Assembly: GCA_039814575.1 (NCBI GenBank) | Contig: JBCCAY010000002.1 | Location: forward strand, 186,001 to 250,000 | Origin: MED-G105 sp039814575 | GTDB taxonomy: Bacteria > Pseudomonadota > Alphaproteobacteria > Caulobacterales > Parvularculaceae | DNA length: 64,000 nt | Reading direction: 5' to 3' | Part shown: positions 44,574 to 53,164 of the stretch, piece after piece | Layout: every line of letters begins with the position of its first letter | Position numbering within the stretch: the first letter of the stretch is position 1 | Program-made: the position numbers and the translations under genes | Notes under the pieces: generated by a model | What the model saw: only the letters and a program-made list of their open reading frames with translations | Told to the model about the DNA's origin: nothing | Databases searched by the model: none

Positions 44574-44876
44574 ATGGTCATGGTTTGGTATGTCATTCAG
44601 CAATTGCTGCAGCTCTATACGTTCGTCATTATCATCGGCGTCGTTCTAAGCTGGCTGATCGCATTCAATGTCGTTAACCGTCACAATCAAGTTGTTGACG
44701 CCATTTATCGCACGTGTACTGCGCTGACGGAGCCCGTGCTCGCTCCCATCCGACGGATGTTGCCGAGCCTCGGCGGAATCGATATCTCGCCGATTATTCT
44801 TCTTATCGGCATCGGCGCGTTGCAAACGGGTCTTGGACACTACGTATTTGGCCCGCTTATCAACGCCGGATTATAG
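44574..44876 (+). CDS. YggT-family integral membrane protein
   Basis: A 100-residue protein with two YggT-type hydrophobic segments (about 2-25 and 68-93) around a conserved polar part, DAIYRTCTALTEPVLAPIRRMLP. It starts MVMVWYVIQQLLQLY, at an ATG preceded by AAAGG; a GTC and second ATG follow. YggT proteins are linked to cell division or osmotic stress in several bacteria, but their biochemical function is not established. The gene stands alone on the plus strand beside the divergent tRNA. Confidence 0.88.
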   Translation: MVMVWYVIQQLLQLYTFVIIIGVVLSWLIAFNVVNRHNQVVDAIYRTCTALTEPVLAPIRRMLPSLGGIDISPIILLIGIGALQTGLGHYVFGPLINAGL

Positions 44877-44936
44877 GCGCGCGCTCGCTAAGGCGGTGAG
44901 CGTCTCTGATGTCTACGCCGCTTTTAGTGTAAATCC

Positions 44937-45980
44937 TTAAGGGCAGGGATTAGCGATCGTCGCATGTACAGCGTGCACAGCCGTGTCCAGTTCATCCGTC
45001 CAGGGAATGTCGAGCGAAGCAAAAATCACGTCCAATTGCGCCATGTCGCTGGCGCCGAAAATATTGCTGGTGACAAAAGGGCGGGTGGTGACGAATTGCA
45101 TGGCGAGCGCTGACGGGTCGATAGAAAATTTTTGCGCGATGTCGACATAGGCTTTGATAGCGGTGTCGGCGGACGGTGTTTGATAGCGCTCGAAGCGGCC
45201 GTTACGGGCTTTACGGGAGCCTGCGGGCAGCGCGCCGTTTAAGTATTTTCCGGAAAGCGCCCCTTGGGCGATCGGCGAGTAGGCGAGAAGCCCAACCTTC
45301 TCCTCGATGGCGATTTCTGCAAGGCCTGTTTCAAACGTGCGGTTAATGAGGTTGTAGGCGTTTTGGATGGACTGAATGCGCGGCAATCCATCGCGCGCGC
45401 CAGCGCCCAACATGCGCATTACGCCCCATGACGTTTCATTTGAGACGCCGACATGGCGGATTTTCCCAGCCGTGACGAGATCGCCAAGCACGCCTAAGGT
45501 TTCTTCAAACGGCACGCCAGGATCGTCGAAATGCTTATAGCCGTTAATCTCCGATCCGAAGAGTTGTGCGTCTCGGTCCGGCCAATGCGTTTGGTAGAGG
45601 TCAATATAGTCCGTCTGGAGATTTTGTAGGCTGCGATCGACGGCGTACCGGATTTGCGATTTGGTGAGGCGCGTATTACGTCCCTTGCGAAGCCATTGCA
45701 TTGGCGAACGGCCGGCGACTTTCGTTGCTATAATGACCTTATCGCGGCGCCCGCGCTCTTTTATCCAGCGCCCGACGATCCGTTCTGATTCCCCTTGGGT
45801 CTCTGGTTTCGGCGGGATTGTGTAAAGTTCAGCTGTGTCAATGAAATCGACGCCGCGATCAAAACAGGCGTCCATTTGAGCGAACGCTTCTTTTTCCGGA
45901 ATTTGGTCGCCATACATCATTGAGCCAAGGCATAGGACGGGCACGGTGAGGTCGGTATTGCCAAGGGGGCGTCTCTCCAC
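44937..45980 (-). CDS. NADP(H)-dependent aldo/keto reductase (Tas-like)
   Basis: A TIM-barrel oxidoreductase of 347 residues. Start is GTG at 45980 (protein begins VERRPLGNTDL, translated as Met), chosen because GGAAGGAG sits 8 nt upstream; longer frames have no such site. The AKR catalytic residues appear in FIDTAELYTIPP (Asp, Tyr), VIIATKVAG (Lys) and YQTHWPDRD (His). The length and insert near the N-terminus fit the Tas/YghZ branch. Its substrate and any link to neighbours are unknown. Confidence 0.92.
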   Translation of the reverse strand: MERRPLGNTDLTVPVLCLGSMMYGDQIPEKEAFAQMDACFDRGVDFIDTAELYTIPPKPETQGESERIVGRWIKERGRRDKVIIATKVAGRSPMQWLRKGRNTRLTKSQIRYAVDRSLQNLQTDYIDLYQTHWPDRDAQLFGSEINGYKHFDDPGVPFEETLGVLGDLVTAGKIRHVGVSNETSWGVMRMLGAGARDGLPRIQSIQNAYNLINRTFETGLAEIAIEEKVGLLAYSPIAQGALSGKYLNGALPAGSRKARNGRFERYQTPSADTAIKAYVDIAQKFSIDPSALAMQFVTTRPFVTSNIFGASDMAQLDVIFASLDIPWTDELDTAVHAVHATIANPCP

Positions 45981-46421
45981 GAAAAAACTCCTTCCATCAG
46001 CTGCTAAGGGGGCAGCTGTAAACCCAGTAGGACGGCGCTGAAACGCGCCCGCACACGTCGGGTGTGTTATTGGTCGCGCTGGAACTACCTGTATCGCAGC
46101 TTGAACGCGCGCGCCAAGTGGGTGCCTGGTTTCTCCGTTCGAGCGGGCTTCCACAATCGCGCAAGGTCCGTAAACGGTTGAAAATCGTATTTGAACACAC
46201 TGTGGGCGGCTGCGTTTCCAGCGAAGGTTGCGGCGAATGCGGGCTGGGCGTCGTCACATCGCGTCGCGGGGTGTCGCCTAATACGCCGGCTTAATACGCA
46301 GAACGTGCAGATTTTGTCGGCTCTCGCGGCGGCGCTAACGCGCCTGTCTTTTGGCGTTGCCGCGCCGGCGCTCCAATCGCGGCGCCTTGAACCGGCATAT
46401 TTGAAGGGCCATATTATAAAT
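45981..46421. other. Divergent spacer between aldo/keto reductase and a small membrane protein
   Basis: About 440 nt holding two opposing promoters. In-frame extensions from TTG and similar codons on the plus strand lack ribosome-binding sites and are not accepted as coding. No repeat or RNA seen. Confidence 0.45.
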
Positions 46422-47030
46422 ATGGCTAAAAAGCACTTATTCTCGGGCGGATTTGACCGGCGGAAGCGCCTTCTTGCAGCGGCTTCCTGCGTTGCGATAG
46501 CGGCCTCGCCCGCAGTCGCTGCGGATCTTGTCAATGATCGCGATGCATTTGCGCCAACTGAGGTCGCGTCCGTTATCGTCGTCAATGACGCGAGGACGGC
46601 CGATGGTGCGGCAGTTAATGCAGATGATAAGAGCGGTTTCACTCGCCAATGGCCGTTTGCCGCTGCGGCCGCTGTCGTGGCTGCCGCGCTCATCAAAATT
46701 ATCGGCTGGACGGGGGTGCGCCGAGGACTGAAGCGCGCGGCGACCGTGGTTGGTCCGGCTGTCACCAATGCTGCAGGCGCGGTTGGTAAGGTTTCCATAA
46801 ACGCCGTGAAAGCCGTTGGCTCCGTGTTTCGTGGACCGATCCGATGGGTCATTGGGGCGGGCGTCATAGTGTTCGCGGTCTTTCTGGGCATCGGCTTTTA
46901 TGACGCGGAGTGGATTGCTGGTGTTTTTCTTGGCGCAACAGGTGCGCTTATGGGCGCCGCGGGCGTTTCTCGCGTACGTGGCGCTTTCGCTTGCTGCCGC
47001 GCCTTAGTTGGCCGGCGTAATCCAGACTGA
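46422..47030 (+). CDS. Hypothetical exported membrane protein
   Basis: A 202-residue protein. The N-terminus (KRLLAAASCVAIAASPAVAA) looks like a cleavable Sec signal with an AVA-A site near residue 34. A short polar stretch (DADKS region) follows, then hydrophobic segments at about 79-93, 145-162 and 168-183, and a positively charged C-terminus. The middle contains an alanine/valine-rich stretch (AGAVGKVSINAVKAVG). No family recognised. ATG chosen because MAKKHLF starts the signal peptide; GAAGGG lies upstream at long spacing. Confidence 0.6.
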   Translation: MAKKHLFSGGFDRRKRLLAAASCVAIAASPAVAADLVNDRDAFAPTEVASVIVVNDARTADGAAVNADDKSGFTRQWPFAAAAAVVAAALIKIIGWTGVRRGLKRAATVVGPAVTNAAGAVGKVSINAVKAVGSVFRGPIRWVIGAGVIVFAVFLGIGFYDAEWIAGVFLGATGALMGAAGVSRVRGAFACCRALVGRRNPD

Positions 47031-47602
47031 TCTGTCGCCGGGCTGATGCGCCCATGGAATCGAGATGGAATCGATGAGAAACGCGCTCGTTTAGTGATCA
47101 ACGAGGCGGCATGGAGTGATGCGGCGGTCGGCGGTGCTTCCCAGCCTCTAAATGCTTGTCGGTATATCGCGCTACGCATAGGCGGCGACGCTAAAGAACG
47201 AAGCCAATGCTGGGCGTTTTTCGCGAAATTCGCCGAAATCTCGTAATAAATATTAGGGATAATGAATATTAACCAATAAAATCAACAGGTTGTAATGGGG
47301 CTGCCTTAATTCGGCCAGAATAAGGCGCCATCTTTAGTTGCAACGACAGCTGCCTTTATGGCTTCGTTTCCTGACTTGCTTTTCTAACGTGCTTTCCTGG
47401 CGTCGACGATGAATGAGCCTGTTCGCTGAAATAGCGAGCAGGCTCTTTCCCTATGAACGGCCCGTGGGATCAGTGCGATCTGTCGATCAACGCGCGTCGC
47501 CGGACGCCAAAATGACCAAAAAGACAACTCGCTGGAAGGCTTTTGCCCTTGACCAGGGAGAATCATTGCGCGCCGGCACCGGTGCAGGATAACACATTGA
47601 GT
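47031..47602. other. Non-coding stretch between the small membrane protein and rpe
   Basis: About 570 nt. It has an AT-rich section near 47250-47285 and a strong hairpin at 47415-47445. No gene or RNA family recognised. The AT-rich part may be the rpe promoter area. Confidence 0.45.
47415..47448 (+). terminator. 13-bp hairpin followed by short T run
   Basis: GAGCCTGTTCGCT pairs with AGCGAGCAGGCTC (one G-U) around GAAAT, followed by TTTCCC. It is far from the previous gene end (about 385 nt) and may be a terminator of an unknown transcript or a structured leader of rpe. Confidence 0.45.
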
Positions 47603-48271
47603 ATGTCTCCCGTCCGCATTGCTCCGTCCATTTTGTCCGCAGATTTTGCTCGCCTCGGCGCCGAAGTCGCCGCCATTGATCAGGCAGGCGCCGACTATAT
47701 CCATATCGACGTTATGGACGGGCACTTCGTGCCTAATTTAACGATCGGTCCGGGCGTCGTGAAAGCTATTCGGCCTGTGACGCAAAAATCGTTCGACGTG
47801 CATTTAATGATTGCGCCGGTCGACCCTTATGTGACGGCGTTTGTCGAGGCTGGCGCTGATATTCTTACGGTTCATCCCGAAGCCGGGCCGCACCTCCATC
47901 GCACGGTGCAGACGATTAAGGCGGCCGGCGCGAAAGCGGGGCTTGCGCTCAATCCCGGCAGCCTTGCGGCGCTTGCCGCGCCGGTCATCGATGCGCTTGA
48001 TCTCATCCTTATCATGACGGTTAATCCGGGCTTCGGCGGACAAAAATTCATCGATAGCCAATTGCGGAAGATCGAGGCGGCGCGCGCGATGATCGATGAA
48101 ACCGGCCGCGATATCCGGCTGGAGGTCGATGGCGGCGTGAACCGTGAAACAGCCGCCCGTGTGATTGACGCCGGCGCTGACGTGCTCGTTGCGGGCAGCG
48201 CTGTTTTTACTGGCGAAGAAAGTCAGTATGCGGGGAATATTGCGGCGCTCAGGGGCGCATCTGGGCAATGA
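47603..48271 (+). CDS. rpe: Ribulose-phosphate 3-epimerase
   Basis: Pentose-phosphate enzyme interconverting ribulose 5-phosphate and xylulose 5-phosphate. The 222-residue TIM barrel has the metal and catalytic residues in SILSADFARL, HIDVMDGHFVPNLTIGP, FDVHLMI and MTVNPGFGGQKFI, and phosphate-binding DGGVN and VAGSAVF. I chose MSPVRIAPSILS as the start; a longer frame adds 20 residues of no similarity. The following heparinase-like gene overlaps its stop by four bases (ATGA), so they are translationally coupled. Confidence 0.96.
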   Translation: MSPVRIAPSILSADFARLGAEVAAIDQAGADYIHIDVMDGHFVPNLTIGPGVVKAIRPVTQKSFDVHLMIAPVDPYVTAFVEAGADILTVHPEAGPHLHRTVQTIKAAGAKAGLALNPGSLAALAAPVIDALDLILIMTVNPGFGGQKFIDSQLRKIEAARAMIDETGRDIRLEVDGGVNRETAARVIDAGADVLVAGSAVFTGEESQYAGNIAALRGASGQ

Positions 48272-50031
48272 AAGAACGGGCGGCCGTCAAAGCGGTGATG
48301 AAAATTTCCATGGCGAGCGACCTTGCGGAACGCGTTCATCGCGCTTGGGGCGAGAGCCCGTTTTACCAATCGAAGTTGAAAGGCCCAGCGCCCGATCGGT
48401 TTCTGCATCGTCCTGATGATCCTTATACTCCCGACCGTGCGCAAGGCTTGTCGCTTGCGAAAGGGCGCATCGAGGCGGGGCGTGAAACGCTCGATTGCGA
48501 AGGAGAGCTGAACCGAGCCTTTGACACGGCGCCGCGCGGGGGCGCCTTGCATGATTTTCTGCATGGGTTTCAGTGGCTGCGCCCGCTTGCGACCCTCGGC
48601 GCGGAGGGGCGCGATCCGGCGATGACCTTGGCGCGAGCCTGGTTCGCAGCGCATGAAAAATGGTCGTCGGAGAGTTGGACCGCGGGGCTGACAGCTGATC
48701 GATTGTCCGCTTTGTGTTGCCATGGCGATCTTATTCTACCCCAAGGCGATGCGCCTTGGCGGAGCCGTGTTCTCACATCGATGGCGCGCCAGACCCGGCA
48801 TCTGGCGCACACTGGCCACCGCGCCGATGGCGCCGACGACCGTCTTAACGCCGCACTTTCATTATGCCTTGCCGGATCGTGCTTGCCGGCGTGTTCGGAA
48901 GCCTTAGAGCGCGGCTTCGAAATTCTGCGTCGTGAATTGCGCTTACAAATGCGTATCGACGGCGGCCACATCAGTCGCAACCCGTCTCGACAATTAGAGA
49001 TTGTCGTCCGCCTGCGGATGATTGTCGCTGCGCTCGACGCCAATAAACGGGCGACGCCGGGGTTTCTCTCGCATTTACTCGGTCGGGCGCGGGCGCACCT
49101 CGATCTGTTTCGATTAGGCGATGGGCGATTGGCGCTCTTTAATGGCGCTTCTGAAGGCGACGGCCGGGCGCTCGCGGCGGCCTTGCAGCGCTCCGGTGGA
49201 GAAGAGGCGCCGACGGGATTCGCCAAACGCTCCGGTTTCCAGCGTTTGGAAGCGGCCCGCACCGTTCTTGTGGCGGACGTCGGCGCGGCGGCTGGTGAAG
49301 TGACAGCGCAAGAAGAATATGACGGGCTCGGATCGTTTCACTTGGCGTCAGGAAAGTGCAGGATCGTCGTTAATTGCGGCGCCGGCGATCATTTGTCTGG
49401 AGGGTGGGGGGAGGCCCTGCGTTTGGCCGCGGCGCACTCGACAATTTCCTCTGAAACGCTTGGCCCTTTGAAAGGCGCCGCCGCCGGCCATCGCCGCGCT
49501 GAAGACAATGACGGCCAGCTTCTTGAGTTGGAGCGACCGCTTATCGGTCCGATCGGAGGAGCGTTTAACCCGTCACACGCAACGCTTTCCCAGCCTGCGC
49601 GCGGCCGGCAGCCGCCGCGCGGTCGGCAACGGGCGCGCATTGACAGCGCCGCGCAACGCGCTGGCGGCGCTCGCCATCGTCGGCGCTTTTACTTGGAAGC
49701 GTCCGGCGGCGATCTGCGGGGGCGCGATGAGCTGATTGGCGTCTCCAAAGCCCTCGCTGCCGATTGGCGCTTGCGATTTCATTTGCATCCGGGCGTCAAA
49801 GCGTCCCTCGCCCGAGACGGGCGTTCTGTTTTGTTAGCTCTTCCAAATCGTGAGGGCTGGAGATTTCGCAGTAATTGCAAGGCGCTATCCATTGAGAAAA
49901 GCCTTTATGTAGGCGCTGGCGGTGAGCCCACGCCGAGTGAGCAAATTGTTTTATCCGGCGACGGCTTGGATCTCGATGGTCCAAGCGATATTGTCGTTAA
50001 ATGGGGTTTCCAACGCATCAGCGACGCGTAA
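48268..50031 (+). CDS. Heparinase II/III-like protein
   Basis: A 587-residue protein of the alphaproteobacterial heparinase II/III-like family, found between rpe and purH in many relatives. An N-terminal alpha/alpha toroid-like helical domain (HDFLHGFQWLRPL, ARAWFAAHEKW, RHLAHTGHRADG) is followed by a beta-sandwich domain (FQRLEAARTVLVADVG, FHLASGKCRIVVNCGAG, AHSTIS). The usual region before the HRRRFYLEASGGDLRG segment contains an Arg/Gln-rich insertion at about residues 440-470. Substrate unknown; an extracellular polysaccharide is possible although no signal peptide is evident. Confidence 0.88.
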   Translation: MKERAAVKAVMKISMASDLAERVHRAWGESPFYQSKLKGPAPDRFLHRPDDPYTPDRAQGLSLAKGRIEAGRETLDCEGELNRAFDTAPRGGALHDFLHGFQWLRPLATLGAEGRDPAMTLARAWFAAHEKWSSESWTAGLTADRLSALCCHGDLILPQGDAPWRSRVLTSMARQTRHLAHTGHRADGADDRLNAALSLCLAGSCLPACSEALERGFEILRRELRLQMRIDGGHISRNPSRQLEIVVRLRMIVAALDANKRATPGFLSHLLGRARAHLDLFRLGDGRLALFNGASEGDGRALAAALQRSGGEEAPTGFAKRSGFQRLEAARTVLVADVGAAAGEVTAQEEYDGLGSFHLASGKCRIVVNCGAGDHLSGGWGEALRLAAAHSTISSETLGPLKGAAAGHRRAEDNDGQLLELERPLIGPIGGAFNPSHATLSQPARGRQPPRGRQRARIDSAAQRAGGARHRRRFYLEASGGDLRGRDELIGVSKALAADWRLRFHLHPGVKASLARDGRSVLLALPNREGWRFRSNCKALSIEKSLYVGAGGEPTPSEQIVLSGDGLDLDGPSDIVVKWGFQRISDA

Positions 50032-50164
50032 GCAGCGCGTTTGGGAACGCTAGCCATGGGCGAGCGATACTTTTGGACGTGTATCAGAGACGATGCGCCC
50101 GTTTGCTTCAGTTGTCCGTCAAAGCGGCGGCGCGGCAGGAGACGGCGGCGCGGGGAGGTTTGGC

Positions 50165-51367
50165 GTGTTAAAAGCGGTAATGGACGCGGTGCGCGGTCGG
50201 GGACGAACAAATCCGGGTGTTCCCAATTTCACCGATGACGAGATTGCGAGTTTAATGCCGCGACCCTTGCGGCGCGTCGACCAACGCGCGGCCCGCAAGC
50301 TGCTCGCCGGCAAACGCGTCCTCATCACCGGCGCCGGCGGTACGATCGGTTCGGAGCTTGCACGTCAGGCGGCTTCTTTCGAGCCGGAGATGCTCGCCAT
50401 TCTCGATAACGCTGAGTTCAATCTCTACAAGATTGATATGGAGATGAAGGAGGCCGGTCATGGCGATATTCTGCATACGTGTCTAACGGACGTTTGTCGC
50501 TGGCCGCACCTTGAGCGGGTGTTCGACCGCGTAAAGCCGCACATCGTTCTGCACGCCGCCGCATTTAAACATGTGCCGATTGTTGAAGAGAACCGGGCCG
50601 CGGGCGCGCTCGCCAATGTTAAAGGCGCAAAAAACGTATTCGATGCGGCGACCGCGTCAGGCGCGGAATCCGTCGTCTTTATCTCCACGGACAAAGCCGT
50701 CAACCCGACAAGTTTTATGGGGGCTACTAAACGGATTGCTGAGCTGTACGCCCAGGCCTTGGACGTCGCGCAAAACGAAACGCGGTTTGTTTCCGTGCGT
50801 TTTGGCAATGTTCTCGGCTCGACCGGTTCCGTGGTGCCTTTGTTTGCGCGGCAAATTGCGGCTGGCGGACCGGTGACCGTGACGCACCCGGACATTCAAC
50901 GCTATTTCATGACAACGCGCGAGGCGGTTCAATTGGTTCTTCAGTCCGCCAGCCTCGACAGCGGCAGCGCGTCCGTCGTCACCCATGACGGCCGGATTTT
51001 CGTTCTCGACATGGGCGAACCGGTGAAAATTCTTGATCTCGCAAAGCGCATGATTGAGTGGAAAGGCCTCGCCCCTGGCAAGGACATCGAAATTCGCTTC
51101 TCAGGCTTGCGCCCTGGCGAGAAATTGTTCGAAGAAATATTTCTTGATACGGACAAGCTGATCAATACCGGCGCCGACGGCGTGTTGCTCGCCTCGCCGG
51201 CGATGATTGATTTGCCTTTATTGACGCCGCGGCTGTCGCAAGTGATTGAAAGCGCTGAGACGGGCGATCAGGCCTTGCTGGATGAGGCGGTCCACCATCT
51301 TGTGCCGGAGTTTAATCCGACAAATGGCGCTGAAGCTGCGACAGGCGAGCACACGTCGAAATCTTGA
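50165..51367 (+). CDS. Polysaccharide biosynthesis nucleotide-sugar dehydratase (CapD/FlaA1/PglF-like, cytosolic form)
   Basis: Extended SDR that dehydrates a UDP-N-acetylhexosamine at C4-C6. The GTG at 50165 is chosen because GGGGAGG sits 6 nt upstream, giving 400 residues; an ATG at 50093 lacks such a site. The NAD-binding motif is TGAGGTIGSEL; the catalytic region is STDKAVNPTSFMGATKR; FGNVLGSTGSVVPLF and HPDIQRYFMT are typical. Unlike PglF/CapD membrane forms it has no N-terminal membrane helices, resembling the short FlaA1-type. It separates the heparinase-like gene from purH, which are usually adjacent. Confidence 0.9.
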   Translation: MLKAVMDAVRGRGRTNPGVPNFTDDEIASLMPRPLRRVDQRAARKLLAGKRVLITGAGGTIGSELARQAASFEPEMLAILDNAEFNLYKIDMEMKEAGHGDILHTCLTDVCRWPHLERVFDRVKPHIVLHAAAFKHVPIVEENRAAGALANVKGAKNVFDAATASGAESVVFISTDKAVNPTSFMGATKRIAELYAQALDVAQNETRFVSVRFGNVLGSTGSVVPLFARQIAAGGPVTVTHPDIQRYFMTTREAVQLVLQSASLDSGSASVVTHDGRIFVLDMGEPVKILDLAKRMIEWKGLAPGKDIEIRFSGLRPGEKLFEEIFLDTDKLINTGADGVLLASPAMIDLPLLTPRLSQVIESAETGDQALLDEAVHHLVPEFNPTNGAEAATGEHTSKS

Positions 51368-51509
51368 GGGGCCTTGTTAGGCCTGGGTTCGTCAAATTTC
51401 TTCGCATCTTCTTGTCCCCGTTCAATAGTCCCGTTAGACCATCGGACCTTCTCTATTTGATGGCGCAATGCCCTTTGAAGTCGTTCCAATCTTGAGGGAT
51501 CTCTAGTTT

Positions 51510-53105
51510 ATGTCTGAAGCCTCGCCCGCTGATCGTTCCCCCGTCCGTCGCGCGCTTATCTCTGTCTCTAACAAGGCCGGCGTCAATGTCTTCGCTAAGC
51601 GACTTGCGGATGCCGGCGTCGAGCTCATTTCCACCGGCGGCACGGCGCGATTGTTGCGAGAGGCGGGGCTGACAGTGCGTGATGTCTCCGACGTCACCGG
51701 CTCGCCGGAGATGATGGACGGCCGGGTGAAGACCCTGCATCCGAAAATCCATGGCGGCATCTTGGCGGACCGCGCCAATCCTGAACACGTAGCGGCGATG
51801 GAAACCCATAGCGTGCCGGCGATCGATCTCATCGTCGTCAATCTCTATCCGTTCGAAAAAACCGTCGCGGCCGGCGCCGACGCGACGAGCGCCATTGAGA
51901 ATATCGATATTGGCGGGCCGGCGATGATCCGCGCCGCCGCCAAGAACCATGGCAGCGTCGGCATTGTGACGGACCCGGAGGATTACGACGTCGTCGCTGA
52001 AGCCATTGAGGCGGGCGGATTACCGCTGGCGCTGCGCCAGCGGCTTGCAGGGATCGCTTATGCGCGCACCGCCGCCTACGATGCGGCGATTGGGGCGTGG
52101 TTCGCGGAACAATTAGACGACGCCGCGCCGCGCCGAGCTGCGCTCGCCGGCGCCCGGGTTCAAACCTTGCGGTATGGTGAAAACCCACACCAATCGGCCG
52201 CGTTTTACGCCGCCGGCCCGTTGCGTCCGGGCGTCGCTACGGCGAAGCAAATTCAGGGCAAAGAACTTTCGTACAACAATTTGAACGACACGGACGCCGC
52301 TTATGAATTGGCGGGCGAGCTCGGCGCTGATCGCCCTGGCGTCGCCATTATAAAGCACGCCAACCCCTGCGGCGTCGCCGCTGGCGACACACTGTTAGAG
52401 GCGTATAAGAAAGCGCTTTTGTGTGATCCGGTCTCTGCGTTCGGCGGTGTCATTGCTTTAACGCAAACGCTTGATGCGGAAACCGCCGAAGCAATCGCTG
52501 CGGTTTTCACCGAGGTCATCATCGCGCCGGACGCCGACGCCGCGGCGTTGGATATTCTTGCGAAGAAAAAGAATCTGCGACTGTTGCTCGCCGGCGGCCT
52601 GCCGGACCCAGCCGCGCCCGGCATGGTGATGAAGCCTGTCGCCGGCGGGTTCTTATATCAATCGCGCGACAATGGCCGCATTGACCGTGATGCATTGAAA
52701 GTCGTCACCAAACGTGCGCCGAGTGAAGCGGAATGGCGGGACATGGTGTTCGCGTTCCGCGTCGCGAAGCACGTGAAGTCGAACGCGATTGTTTACGTGA
52801 AGGACGAAGCGACGGTAGGCGTCGGCGCCGGCCAGATGAGCCGCGTTGATTCTAGTCGGATTGCAGCGCGCAAAGCGGAGGACGCCGCGGCGGCGGCCGG
52901 CATCGAAACGCCGCTGACGCAAGGGTCTGTGGTTGCGTCGGACGCCTTTTTTCCGTTCGCAGATGGTTTAGAAGCGGCGATTGCTGCCGGCGCCAAGGCG
53001 GTGATCCAGCCGGGCGGGTCGATTCGCGACGAAGACGTCATCGCCGCCGCCGACAAAGCGGGCGTCGCGATGGCGTTCACTGGCATGCGCCATTTCCGGC
53101 ACTAA
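51510..53105 (+). CDS. purH: Bifunctional AICAR transformylase / IMP cyclohydrolase
   Basis: Last two steps of purine synthesis: formylates AICAR with 10-formyl-THF and cyclises FAICAR to IMP. The 531-residue protein starts with an MGS-like IMP cyclohydrolase domain (RRALISVSNKAG, ELISTGGTARLL, GRVKTLHPKIHGGIL) and continues with the transformylase domain (LRYGENPHQSAAFY, the catalytic Lys-His in IKHANPCGVA, and the C-terminal FFPFADGL, IQPGGSIRDE). It consumes 10-formyl-THF, the same cofactor PurU hydrolyses elsewhere in the window. A convergent hairpin follows. Confidence 0.97.
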   Translation: MSEASPADRSPVRRALISVSNKAGVNVFAKRLADAGVELISTGGTARLLREAGLTVRDVSDVTGSPEMMDGRVKTLHPKIHGGILADRANPEHVAAMETHSVPAIDLIVVNLYPFEKTVAAGADATSAIENIDIGGPAMIRAAAKNHGSVGIVTDPEDYDVVAEAIEAGGLPLALRQRLAGIAYARTAAYDAAIGAWFAEQLDDAAPRRAALAGARVQTLRYGENPHQSAAFYAAGPLRPGVATAKQIQGKELSYNNLNDTDAAYELAGELGADRPGVAIIKHANPCGVAAGDTLLEAYKKALLCDPVSAFGGVIALTQTLDAETAEAIAAVFTEVIIAPDADAAALDILAKKKNLRLLLAGGLPDPAAPGMVMKPVAGGFLYQSRDNGRIDRDALKVVTKRAPSEAEWRDMVFAFRVAKHVKSNAIVYVKDEATVGVGAGQMSRVDSSRIAARKAEDAAAAAGIETPLTQGSVVASDAFFPFADGLEAAIAAGAKAVIQPGGSIRDEDVIAAADKAGVAMAFTGMRHFRH

Positions 53106-53125
53106 TACTTGGTTGTAGGATAGTC

Positions 53126-53151
53126 GATCAGGGGCGGCGGCGCCCCTGATC
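53126..53151. terminator. Hairpin between convergent purH and NAD-GDH genes
   Basis: Perfect eleven-base-pair stem (GATCAGGGGCG with CGCCCCTGATC, loop GCGG) in the 59-nt gap between two convergent stops. No T tract follows in either direction, so it may act as a bidirectional barrier rather than a classical intrinsic terminator. Confidence 0.65.
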
Positions 53152-53164
53152 CAAATTGGCTTTT

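Noticed and set aside
47250..47285. Fur box in an AT-rich stretch
   Set aside because: GATAATGAATATTAACC resembles half of the consensus only and is not next to an iron gene.
49508..49735. Frameshift in the heparinase-like gene corrected by a second frame
   Set aside because: The alternative frame does not yield family-like sequence, and the main frame resumes conserved motifs without stops.
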